Positions 22,620 to 34,260 of a DNA stretch of 64,000 bases are shown piece after piece (within the stretch, counting starts at the first letter, position 1; every line of letters starts with the position of its first letter). The notes under the pieces were generated by a model, which worked only from the letters and a program-made list of their open reading frames with translations, did no database searches and was not told where the DNA came from. Origin of the DNA: Glandiceps talaboti (Eukaryota; Hemichordata; Enteropneusta; Spengelidae); NCBI RefSeq assembly GCF_964340395.1, contig NW_027554297.1:25001-89000 (forward strand). The letters run 5' to 3'. Made by a program: the position numbers and the translations under genes.

Positions 22620-23735
22620 TAGCTTGATCTCAGATAAATAGCGTTTATTGGCTATTTACCAAAACAGCTTGATTCAATCTTGATTTGAGCTAAATAGCGG
22701 CTATTGGCTATTTATTGGATTGCCAAAATAGTTTCATCCCCAAAATAGCTTGATTCGAGATAAATAGTGGCTGTTGTCTATTTCCTTTGTTGCCAAAATA
22801 GCTTGATCTGAAGGTAAATAGCAGCTACTGGGGATTTATTGAATTACCAAAATAGCTGAATCTCAGATAAATAGCGGCTATTGGCTATTCAACTTAATAC
22901 TATTAGCCATAAATAGCCAGGTAATAGCTTGCTATCAGCTATTATAAAAACGGGAATATGGTGTGATTATCTCCCTGGGTAGCTATTCAAGCTAAGAGCC
23001 ATTGACAGCTGCTATTAGCCATTAATAGCCGCTATTAGCTATTAATAGCCTACTACCAGCTAACAACCCCCAGCACTCTTCAGGACATGGCTATTCAGCT
23101 ATTCAAGCTATTAGCTATTAATAGCCGATATTAGCCACTAATAGCCAGCTAATAGCTAGCTAACATCTATTCAATATTGGCCATAAATAGCCAGATAATA
23201 GCTTGTTATCAGCTATTGTCAAACTGGGCATATGGTATAAATATCTCCCTAGGTAGCTATTCAAGCTGATAGCCATTACTAGCCGCTGATAGCCATTACT
23301 AGCCGACTACGAACTAACAACTCCCAACAGTCTCCAGGACCTGGCTATTAAGATATTCAAGCTATTAGCCATTAATAGCCGCTATTAGCCATTAATAGCC
23401 AGCTAATAGCCAGCTAACAGCTAACAACCCCCAGTACTCTCCCACACATAGACTATGCAGCTATTCAAGCCATTAGCCATTAATAGCCAGCTAATAGCTA
23501 GCTATCAGCTATCAACCTCTCAGCTTTCTCCGTGGGCTGGCTATTCAGCTATTCAAGCTATTAGCCATTAATAGCTGCTGTTAGCCATTAATAGCCAGCT
23601 AATAGCCAGCTAACAGCTAACAACCCCCAGTACTCTCCCACACATGGCTATTCAGCTATTCAAGCTATTAGCCATTAATAGCTGCTGTTAGCCATTAATA
23701 GCCAGCTAATAGCCGGCTACCAGCTATTTATCTAT
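22620..23735. repeat. Left arm of foldback: AATAGC-rich array
   Basis: The proximal part (22620-22890) has ~60-bp units of the type CAAAATAGCTTGATCTCAGATAAATAGCGGCTATTGGCTATTT. From about 22890 it becomes a more regular AGCTATTAGCCATTAATAGCC array with spacers such as CAACCCCCAGTACTCTCC. It is inverted relative to the right arm. Confidence 0.85.
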
Positions 23736-24624
23736 TTATTGCATCCCTTTTGTATCAGGGCCGGACTCACTAAGATTGTAAAGAGCAGCACAAAGAAAAA
23801 TTAAAAATACATACACTACTATAAAGACGAGTAAAAAACATATACAGGAACAAACAACAAAATAAACCAAAGTAAGGTAAGAATATTGATAAAACGACAA
23901 TACAAATAAAAATGTATGCTTCAAATGTTAGTTGTCAGAAAATCTAATGGCTAAACTATTCTATATTAGTTTTAACAAAATCTTTTCTGTTTTCATTTGC
24001 TTCAATAATAAGGTATTGTTTGACAAGTTTATCTATTTGTTTACTTATAGACTGAGCATTGTAGTGTTTTGTATTATCTCCTATAAATAAACAGAGTAGT
24101 TCTTTCCTTTGTTTAAAATCTTGATATAAGTTCAACTCCTTATTGTTGAGTAATAGTTCTTCTGTTCCTTTCATTAAGATCTGTCGTTGTGTAGAATGGC
24201 TTTCACATGTAAAAAGAAAGTGTTCAAGTGTCTTTCCATTTGAGCTCATCATTTTTAAATATGATATGTTTGATTTTATTATCTGAAAGAGTTTGAATTT
24301 GGTCTTTATCAATATTAAGGTCTATTAACACATTATTTACAGTTTTCCGCCAATTCCAGGACAGTTTTATCACATTTCTTTCAGATTCTTCACTAATGGA
24401 ATTGAGATGGTTAAAGACACATTTAGTCCATCATGATTCATCTATAAAATTACAAAGTCTTTTAAAGTACTTTAATCTGAACAAATCAAAATTACTTGAC
24501 ATAGCATCATTATATTATCAGGTGTTAAGGTGTTTAGAACATACTGTACTCCTTGACTCTTCAAATAATAAATCTCGATCATGGTTTGTTTTTTCATTCA
24601 TTTAATTTCAACAAACTTAACTCT
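23736..24624. other. Unique core of the foldback element
   Basis: The only non-repetitive part between the inverted arrays. Apart from the LINE fragment on the minus strand nothing else is recognised. No transposase for the foldback element is present. Confidence 0.7.
23956..24605 (-). pseudogene. LINE ORF2 C-terminal fragment in the foldback core
   Basis: The minus strand reads first in one frame (NFDLFRLKYFKRLCNFIDES, then NVIKLSWNWRKTVNN and LSDNKIKHIIFKNDELKWK) with interspersed stops. It then shifts to the frame 24312-23956, which holds TLEHFLFTCESH, the CCHC-like block near the end of many LINE ORF2 proteins, and ends in KTNIE. At least one frameshift and several stops are present. It lacks the YADD region and the endonuclease. 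The family assignment rests on the C-terminal block and is less certain than for 9702-11359. Confidence 0.6.
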
Positions 24625-27600
24625 TGGGGTTAATAGCCAGCTATTAGCTTGCTATTAATGGCTAATAGCTTGAACAGCTGCATAGCCAGCCCATGGAGAA
24701 AGCTGAGAGGTTGATAGCTGATAGCCAGCTATTAGCTAGCTATTAATGGCTAATAGCGGCTATTAATGGCTAATAGCTTAAATAGCTGCGTAGCCAGCCC
24801 ATGGAGAAAGCTGAGAGGTTGATAGCTGATAGCCAGCTCTTAGCTGGCTATTAATGGCTAATAGCGGCTATTAATGGCTAATAGCTTAAATAGCTGCATA
24901 GCCTGCCCACAGAGAAAGCTGAGAGGTTGATAGCGGATAGCCAGCTATTAGCTGGCTATTAATGGCTAATAGTGGCTATTAATGGCTAATAGCTTGAATA
25001 GCTACATAGCCAGCCCATGGAGAAAGCTGAGAGGTTGATAGCTGATAGCCGGCTATTAGCTGGCTATTAATGGCTAATAGCGGCTATTAATGGCTAATAG
25101 CTTGAATAGCTGCATAGCCAGCCCTTGGAGAAAGCTGAGAGGTTGATAGCTGATAGCCAGCTATTAGCTAGCTATTAATGGCTAATAGCTTGAATAGCTG
25201 CATAGTCAGCCCATGGAGAAAGCTGAGGGGTTGATAGCGGATAGCCAGCTATTAGCTAGCTATTAATGGCTAATAGCGGCTATTAATGGCTAATAGCTTA
25301 AATAGCTGCGTAGCCAGCCCATGGAGAAAGCTGAGAGGTTGATAGCTGATAGCCAGCTATTAGCTGGCTATTAATGGCTAATAGCTTGAATAGCTGCATA
25401 GTCAGCCCATGGAGAAAGCTGAGGGGTTGATAGCGGATAGCCAGCTATCAGCTAGCTATTAATGGCTAATAGCGGCTATTAATGGCTAATAGCTTAAATA
25501 GCTGCGTAGCCAGCCCATGGAGAAAGCTGAGAGGTTGATAGCTGATAGCCAGCTCTTAGCTGGCTATTAATGGCTAATAGCGGCTATTAATGGCTAATAG
25601 CTTAAATAGCTGCATAGCCAGGCCACAGAGAAAGCTGAGAGGTTGATAGTGGATAGCCAGCTATTAGCTGGCTATTAATGGCTAATAGCTTGAATAGCTG
25701 CATAGCCAGCCCATGGAGAAAGCTGAGAGGTTGATAGCTGATAGCCAGCTATTTGCTGGCTATTAATGGCTAATAGCGGCTATTAATAGCTAATAGCTTG
25801 AATAGCTGCATAACCAGCCCATGGAGAAAGCTGAGGGGTTGATAGCTGATAGCCAGCTATTAGCTGGCTATTAATGGCTAATAGCGGCTATTAATGGCTA
25901 ATAGCTTGAATAGCTGCATAGCCAGCCCATGGACAAAGCTGAGAGGTTAATAGCTGATAGCCAGCTATTAGCTGGCTATTAATGGCTAATAGCGGCTATT
26001 AATGGCTAATAGCTTAAATAGCTGCATAGCCAGCCCATGGAAAAAGCTGAGAGGTTGATAGCTGATAGCCAGTTATTTGCTGGCTCTTAATGGCTAATAG
26101 CGGCTATTAATGGCTAATAGCTTAAATAGCTGCATAGCCAGCCCATGGAGAAAGCTGAGGGGTTGATAGCGGAGAGCCAGCTATTAGCTGGCTATTAATG
26201 GCTAATAGCGGCTATTAATGGCTAATAGCTTAAATAGCTGCATAGCCAGCCCATGGAGAAAGCTGAGGGGTTGATAGTGGATAGCCAGCTATTAGCTGGC
26301 TATTAATGGCTAATGGCGGCTATTAATGGCCAATAGCTTAAATAGCTGCGTAGCCAGCCCATGGAGAAAGCTGAGAGGTTGATAACTATAGCCAGCTATT
26401 AGCTGGCTATTAATGGCTAATAGCGGCTATTAATGGCTAATAGCTTGAATAGATGCATAGTCAGCCCATGGAGAAAGCTGAGAGGTTGATAGCGGATAGC
26501 CAGCTATTAGCTAGCTATTAATGGCTAATAGCGGCTATTAATGGCTAATAGCTTAAATAGCTGCGTAGCCAGCCCATGGAGAAAGCTGGGAGGTTGATAG
26601 CGGATAGCCAGCTATTAGCTAGCTATTAATGGCTAATAGCGGCTATTAATGGCTAATAGCTTAAATAGCTGCGTAGCCAGCCCATGGAGAAAGCTGGGAG
26701 GTTGATAGCTGATAGCCAGCTCTTAGCTGGCTATTAATGGCTAATAGCGGCTGTTAATGACCAATAGCTTAAATAGCTGCATAGCCAGCCCACAGAGAAA
26801 GCTGAGAGGTTGATAGCGGATAGCCAGCTATTAGCTAGCTATTAATGGCTAATAGCGGCTATTAATGGCTAATAGCTTAAATAGCTGCGTAGCCAGCCCA
26901 TGGAGAAAGCTGGGAGGTTGATAGCTGATAGCCAGCTATTAGCTGGCTATTAATGGCTAATAGTGGCTATTAATGGCTAATAGCTTGAATAGCTGCATAG
27001 CCAGCCCATGGAGAAAGCTGAGGGGTTGATAGCTGATAGCCAGCTATTAGCTGGCTATTAATGGCTAATAGCGGCTATTAATGGCTAATAGCTTGAATAG
27101 CTGCATAGCCAGCCCATGGAGAAAGCTGAGAGGTTGATAGCTGGTAGCCAGCTACTAGCTTGCTATGAATGGCTAATAGCGGCTATTAATGGCTAATAGC
27201 TTGAACAGATACATAGCCAGCCCATGGAGAAAGCTGAGAGGTTGATAGCTGATAGCCAGCTATTAGCTGGCTATTAATGGCTAATAGCGGCTATTAATGG
27301 CTAATAGCTTAAATAGCTGCATAGCCAGCCCATGGAGAAAGCTGAGGGGTTGATAGCTGATAGCCAGCTATTAGCTGGCTATTAATGGCTAATAGCGGCT
27401 ATTAATGGCTAATAGCTTAAATAGCTGCATAGCCAGCCCATGGAGAAAGCTGAGAGGTTGATAACTATAGCCAGCTATTAGCTGGCTATTAATGGCTAAT
27501 AGCGGCTATTAATGGCTAATAGCTTAAATAGCTGCATAGCCAGCCCATGGAGAAAGCTAAGAGGTTGATAGCTGATAGCCAGCTATTAGCTGACTATTGA

Positions 27601-30600
27601 TGGCTAATAGCGGCTATTAATGGCTAATAGCTTGAATAGCTGCATAGCCAGCCCATGGAGAAAGCTGAGAGGTTGATAGGGGATAGCCAGCTATTAGCTA
27701 GCTATTAATGGCTAATAGCGGCTATTAATGGCTAATAGCTTAAATAGCTGCGTAGCTAGCCCATGGAGAAAGCTGGGAGGTTGATAGCGGATAGCCAGCT
27801 ATTAGCTAGCTATTAATGGCTAATAGCGGCTATTAATGGCTAATAGCTTAAATAGCTGCGTAGCCAGCCCATGGAGAAAGCTGGGAGGTTGATAACTATA
27901 GCCAGCTATTAGCTAGCTATTAATGGCTAATAGCGGCTATTAATGGCTAATAGCTTAAATAGCTGCGTAGCCAGCCCATGGAGAAAGCTGGGAGGTTGAT
28001 AGCGGATAGCCAGCTATTAGCTAGCTATTAATGGCTAATAGCGGCTATTAATGGCTAATAGCTTAAATAGCTGCGTAGCCAGCCCATGGAGAAAGCTGGG
28101 AGGTTGATAGCGGATAGCCAGCTATTAGCTAGCTATTAATGGCTAATAGCGGCTATTAATGGCTAATAGCTTAAATAGCTGCGTAGCCAGCCCATGGAGA
28201 AAGCTGGGAGGTTGATAGCTGATAGCCAGCTATTAGCTGGCTATTAATGGCTAATAGTGGCTATTAATGGCTAATAGCTTGAATAGCTGCATAGCCAGCC
28301 CATGGAGAAAGCTGAGGGGTTGATAGCTGATAGCCAGCTATTAGCTGGCTATTAATGGCTAATAGCGGCTATTAATGGCTAATAGCTTGAATAGCTGCAT
28401 AGCCAGCCCATGGAGAAAGCTGAGAGGTTGATAGCTGGTAGCCAGCTACTAGCTTGCTATGAATGGCTAATAGCGGCTATTAATGGCTAATAGCTTGAAC
28501 AGATACATAGCCAGCCCATGGAGAAAGCTGAGAGGTTGATAGCTGATAGCCAGCTATTAGCTGGCTATTAATGGCTAATAGCGGCTATTAATGGCTAATA
28601 GCTTAAATAGCTGCATAGCCAGCCCATGGAGAAAGCTGAGGGGTTGATAGCTGATAGCCAGCTATTAGCTGGCTATTAATGGCTAATAGCGGCTATTAAT
28701 GGCTAATAGCTTAAATAGCTGCATAGCCAGCCCATGGAGAAAGCTGAGAGGTTGATAACTATAGCCAGCTATTAGCTGGCTATTAATGGCTAATAGCGGC
28801 TATTAATGGCTAATAGCTTAAATAGCTGCATAGCCAGCCCATGGAGAAAGCTAAGAGGTTGATAGCTGATAGCCAGCTATTAGCTGACTATTGATGGCTA
28901 ATAGCGGCTATTAATGGCTAATAGCTTGAATAGCTGCATAGCCAGCCCATGGAGAAAGCTGAGAGGTTGATAGGGGATAGCCAGCTATTAGCTAGCTATT
29001 AATGGCTAATAGCGGCTATTAATGGCTAATAGCTTAAATAGCTGCGTAGCTAGCCCATGGAGAAAGCTGGGAGGTTGATAGCGGATAGCCAGCTATTAGC
29101 TAGCTATTAATGGCTAATAGCGGCTATTAATGGCTAATAGCTTAAATAGCTGCGTAGCCAGCCCATGGAGAAAGCTGGGAGGTTGATAACTATAGCCAGC
29201 TATTAGCTAGCTATTAATGGCTAATAGCGGCTATTAATGGCTAATAGCTTAAATAGCTGCGTAGCCAGCCCATGGAGAAAGCTGGGAGGTTGATAGCGGA
29301 TAGCCAGCTATTAGCTAGCTATTAATGGCTAATAGCGGCTATTAATGGCTAATAGCTTAAATAGCTGCGTAGCCAGCCCATGGAGAAAGCTGGGAGGTTG
29401 ATAGCTGATAGCCAGCTCTTAGCTGGCTATTAATGGCTAATAGCGGCTATTAATGGCCAATAGCTTAAATAGCTGCATAGCCAGCCCACAGAGAAAGCTG
29501 AGAGGTTGATAGTGGATAGCCAGCTATTAGCTGGCTATTAATGGCTAATAGTGGCTATTAATGGCTAATAGATTGAATAGCTGCATAGCCAGCCCATGGA
29601 GAAAGCCGAGGGGTTGATAGCTGATAGCCAGCTATTAGCTGGCTATTAATGGCTAATAGCGGCTATTAATGGCTAATAGCTTGAATAGCTGCATAGCCAG
29701 CCCATGGAGAAAGCTGAGAGGTTAATAGCTGGTAGCCAGCTACTAGCTTGCTATTAATGGTTAATAGCGGCTATTAATGGCTACTATTAATGGCTAATAG
29801 CGGCTATTAATGGCTAATAGCTTAAATAGCTGCATAGCCAGCCCATGGAGAAAGCTGAGAGGTTGATAGCTGATAGCCAGCTCTTAGCTTGCTATTAATG
29901 GCTAATAGCGGCTATTAATGGCTACTATTAATGGCTAATAGCGGCTATTAATGGCCAATAGCTTAAATAGCTGCATAGCCAGCCCACAGAGAAAGCTGAG
30001 AGGTTGATAGTGGATAGCCAGCTATTTGCTGGCTATTAATGGCTAATAGTGGCTATTAATGGCTAATAGCTTGAATAGCTGCATAGCCAGCCCATGGAGA
30101 AAGCTGAGGGGTTGATAGCTGATAGCCAGCTATTAGCTGGCTATTAATGGCTAATAGCGGCTATTAATGGCTAATAGCTTGAATAGCTGCATAGCCAGCC
30201 CATGGAGAAAGCTGAGAGGTTGATAGCTGGTAGCCAGCTACTAGCTTGCTATTAGTGGCTAATAGCGGCTATTAATGGCTAATAGCTTGAACAGCTGCAT
30301 AACCAGCCCATGGAGAAAGCTGAGGGGTTAATAGCTGATAGCCAGCTATTAGCTGGCTATTAATGGCTAATAGCGGCTATTAATGGCTAATAGCTTAAAT
30401 AGCTGCATAGCCAGCCCATTGAGAAAGCTGAGGGGTTGATAGCGGATAGCCAGCTATTAGCTGGCTATTAATGGCTAATAGCGGCTATTAATGGCTAATA
30501 GCTTAAATAGCTTGCATAGCCAGCCCATGGAGAAAGCTGAGAGGTTGATAGCTGATAGCCAGCTATTAGCTGGCTATTAATGGCTAATAGTGGCTATTAA

Positions 30601-31860
30601 TGGCTAATAGCTTGAATAGCTGCATAGCCAGCCCACGGAGAAAGCTGAGATGTTGATAGCTGATAGCCAGCTATTTGCTGGCTATTAATGGCTAATAGCG
30701 GCTATTAATGGCTAATAGCTTGAATAGCTGCATAGCCAGCCCACGGAGAAAGCTGAGATGTTGATAGCTGATAGCCAGCTATTTGCTAGCTATTAATGGC
30801 TAATAGCGGCTATTAATGGCTAATAGCTTGAATAGCTGCATAGCCAGCCCACGGAGAAAGCTGAGATGTTGATAGCTGATAGCCAGCTATTTGCTGGCTA
30901 TTAATGGCTAATAGCGGCTATTAATGGCTAATAGCTTGAATAGCTGCATAGCCAGCCCATGGAGAAAGCTGAGATGTTGATAGTGGATAGCCAGCTATTA
31001 GCTGGCTATTAATGGCTAATAGCGGCTATTAATGGCTAATAGCTTAAATAGCTGCATAGCCAGCCCAATGAGAAAGCTGAGAGGTTGATAGCTGATAGCC
31101 AGCTATTAGCTGGCTATTAATGGCTAATAGCGGCTATTAATGGCTAATAGCTTGAACAGCTGCATAGCTGCATAGCCAGCCCATGGAGAAAGCTGAGAGG
31201 TTGATAGCGGATAGCCAGCTATTAGCTGGCTATTAATGGCTAATAGCGGCTATTAATGGCTAATAGCTTGAATAGCTGCATAGCCAGCCCATGGAGAGTG
31301 CTGAGGGGTTGATAGCTGGTAGCCAGCTATTAGCTAGCTATTAATGGCTAATAGCGGCTATTAATGGCTAATAGCTTAAAAAGCTGCATAGCCAGCCCAT
31401 GGAGAAAGCTGAGAGGTTGATAGCTGATAGCTAGCTATTAGCTGGCTATTAATGGCTAATAAAGGCTATTAATGGCTAATAGCTTAAATAGCTGCATAGC
31501 CAGCCCATGGAGAAAGCTGAGAGGTTGATAGCTGATAGCTAGCTATTAGCTGGCTATTAATGGCTAATAGCGGCTATTAATGGCTAATAGCTTGAATAGC
31601 TGCATAGCCAGCCCATGGAGAAAGCTGAGAGGTTGATAGCTGATAGCTAGCTATTAGCTGGCTATTAATGGCTAATAGCGGCTATTAATGGCTAATAGCT
31701 TAAATAGCTGCATAGCCAGCCCATGGAGAAAGCTGAGAGGTTGATAGCTGGTAGCCAGCTACTAGCTTGCTATTAATGGCTAATAGCGGCTATTAATGGC
31801 TAATAGCTTGAATAGCTGCATAGCCAGCCCATGGACAGTGCTGAGGGTTAGTAGCTGAAA
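24625..31860. repeat. Right arm of foldback: ~108-bp satellite, about 65-70 units
   Basis: The unit consists of a doubled 20-mer GGCTATTAATGGCTAATAGC, then TTAAATAGCTGCATAGCCAG, CCCATGGAGAAAGCTGAGAG and GTTGATAGCTGATAGCCAGC plus TATTAGCT. Variants with a single 20-mer (~88 bp) or a third one (near 29775 and 29920) occur. Most units contain several palindromic AGCTATTAGCT-type motifs. The distal ~250 bp (31860-32100) decays into looser AATAGC motifs towards the terminus. Confidence 0.93.
26812..29399. repeat. Tandem higher-order duplication, 2 x 1294 bp
   Basis: Diagnostic variant units recur exactly 1294 bp apart: GAACAGATACATAGCC (27203 and 28497), GATAGGGGATAGCC (27675 and 28969), and GATAACTATAGCC (27461/28755 and 27892/29186). 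The blocks 26812-28105 and 28106-29399 agreed at every place I compared, so 12 units were duplicated as a block very recently. Confidence 0.85.
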
Positions 31861-32122
31861 GACAGCTATTACCTGGTTACTAATGGCTAATAGCCTTAAT
31901 AGCTGCCTAGGGCGATATTTATACTATATTCCTGGTTTTACAGTAGCTGATTGCAAGCTATTACCTGGCTACTAATAGCTAATAGTGGCTAAAAACTACT
32001 GGTGGAAAATGAAAATAGCCTGAATAGCCATTTGAAGCTACAATAGATCTATTCTTGTTGCTAATTTAGCTATTAGCCACTTTGCTATTTAGAAGGCTAT
32101 TATGCAATCCAACAATACCACA

Positions 32123-32610
32123 ACTGTCTCGATAGATATGCAGCTGTGAGCAAAAGAGGTGTATTTGTTCACTGTTTAAACTGATGATGATGGTCGATGT
32201 TCGGCAATCCATGAATAGAAAGGAAACCATATCAAACCATATTATTATACTGTGAGTGTGACGTCAAAGAAAAGTAATATGAGATGTATGGATATTACCC
32301 TACTTTGACATCACACCTTGGGAATATTAGGGTCTATGTATATACATAGGAAACAGTACATGAAATATCAAGAACTGAAACCCTTTGTGCGACCAATTAA
32401 GAGTGAAAGCATTTACATTGTTTTAAAATAACCAGGTTTTAAACTTTTGTGAACAAAAAATGGATGACACTGTAGTTCAACAACAAAGTAACATTATCAA
32501 CAGAATTCAGTACAATTCAATATCCAACAAACAAGGACGTGAAGGTAGAAAAAACCATCTCATTCTCAGTAGTTTAAATTGTATGAATACTTAAGGCAAA
32601 ACATTATGTG
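32123..32610. other. Non-coding; nothing recognised
   Basis: Unique AT-rich spacer between the foldback element and the 46/48-bp minisatellite. Confidence 0.5.
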
Positions 32611-32614
32611 TTAT

Positions 32615-33042
32615 ACAGTATAGTTACCATTTACACCTCCACTCAGTAGTCTAGTTCCTGTACAGTATAGTTACCATTTACACCTCCACTCAGTAGTCTA
32701 GTTCCTGTACAGTATCGTTACAATTTACACCTCCACTCACATAGTCTAGTTCCTATACATTATCTTACCATTTACACCTCCACTCACATAGTCTAGTTCC
32801 TATACAGTATCATTACAATTTACATCTCCGCTTTATAATCTAGTTCCTATACAGTATCATTACCATTTTCACCTCCACTCACATAGTCTAGTTCCTATAC
32901 AATATCATTACAATTTACATATCCACTTACTAGTCTAGTTCCTATACAGTATCATTACAATTTACACCTCCACTCACATAGTCTAGTTCCTATACAGTAT
33001 CATTACCATTTTCACCTCCACTTACTAGTCTAATTCCTATAC
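32615..33042. repeat. 46/48-bp minisatellite, left part
   Basis: Units of the form CTAGTTCCTATACAGTATCA, TTACAATTTACACCTCCACT and CACATAGT, alternating with a form ending in TACTAGT. The array is interrupted at 33043 by the 4.8-kb transposon and resumes at 37875 in the same orientation. Confidence 0.92.
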
Positions 33043-33076
33043 GGGCCGTCGCAGGCAGAAAGGGCCCTTATGTCGA

Positions 33077-34260
33077 AAATTTTCGATTTTGACTTTTTTG
33101 CATTTTTAGATAGTTTATATGGCTAATTTTCAGTGTATGAAAGGATTCTGGTGAAAACGGCCTAAAACTACCATTTTGGCCCATCCAAAGATGTGACCTC
33201 TGACCTTTGTATTTTGACAAAAGCTTTTGACATTGCCTTGTGTAAGCACACTGTGTAGTGAATGTATATGAGTGTCAACTGATGATAATGCTACAAGTTG
33301 GAATCATTCTTATGGATTATTTTATTTACAATGAGAAGTATGTGAGCTGATAATTATTGTGTTTGTTTTTGGATCATTCCATTATTTTATGGGGGGGAGA
33401 TTCACTAGCACACATAGGAATACCAAACAATTAGTTTATTGAATAATTACTAAAGAAAACTGCAAAATGTATACACTTGAAAAAATATATTAAATCACAA
33501 CACTCTTATATGTCTCCATGGCAATTAAATTGTTGCCATGGCAACCATATACACCGCACCTGAGTTCAAACATGTAAAGGAAACCTTATTAATACATTCT
33601 AAACATTACTTTCGTGTGTACATGTACATTTTATCATAAGTTAAAAAAAAATTCATATGTACAAGGAATCTTAAATTTCATGAACTGTCTCAAACAAAAT
33701 AAATCTACAATTGAAATGTGAAATTCATCTTATTGCTATATATTTGTGTATTACAGTCAACATATGAGAATAGGTGGAGGGCGAAAGTTTAAATGATGAT
33801 GACAATAAAAGTAACCCTCTCATATAAATATTGAACATCAAAATTAGATATCCTTCTAATATCATTCCTCACTTTTCAATTGTAAATGAACTAAATGGCT
33901 ATATGGATTGAAAGTGACAATATATATTGAATGTTTATAAATGCTATGATTGTAATACAGAGTATACTTCCGAACATGAGAACCACATGTACCTTATACT
34001 ATGATGACCTGATATAACAATATATGTGAATGTCTTGCATTGGACCATCTGTCTACAAATTATATCAAATGTGATCTTTTGATTGAAAGTAGTTTTTTTT
34101 AATGAAATGTGACACTTTGAGAACATACCTTATGCAAATTGTAATGTAAGAAAGACATACGGACATAATTTTCTTGTCCCTTGCTTCCAATACTGTACTG
34201 ATAAATCATATGGTACTCAAGTTATACTTCCTTTTTGACACTGTTTTTGACTATAACATT
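33077..34260. other. 3' non-coding part of the 4.8-kb transposon
   Basis: Lies downstream of the minus-strand gene. Contains minus-strand AATAAA candidates (for example the complement of TTTATT near 33321) and a short palindromic stretch with CCATGGCAA and TTGCCATGG near 33518-33543. No coding. Confidence 0.5.

Larger units (their letters stand above)
22596..32122. mobile_element. Giant foldback element with satellite arms, ~9.5 kb
   Basis: The outer ends are inverted: TGCGGTATTGTTGGATTGC at 22596-22614, and the complement of TGTGGTATTGTTGGATTGC at 32104-32122 (18 of 19 identical). Inside each end the sequence passes into arrays rich in AATAGC. The left arm (to about 23735) reads AGCCATTAATAGCC and the right arm (from about 24625) reads the reverse complement GGCTATTAATGGCT, so the element is a foldback with unequal arms (about 1.1 and 7.5 kb). 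The centre (23736-24624) is unique and carries a LINE fragment. The structure resembles FB-type foldback transposons, whose long inverted repeats are tandemly built. The left end can be read as TAGAGGTGCGG, a hAT-like terminus, but no target-site duplication was found. Confidence 0.72.

Noticed and set aside
22596-24624. A transposase gene for the foldback element
   Set aside because: The core contains only a decayed LINE C-terminus; no DDE or hAT-type domain was found.
24625-31860. CRISPR-like regular repeats
   Set aside because: Units are continuous tandem copies without unique spacers, in a eukaryotic context, and belong to a foldback element.
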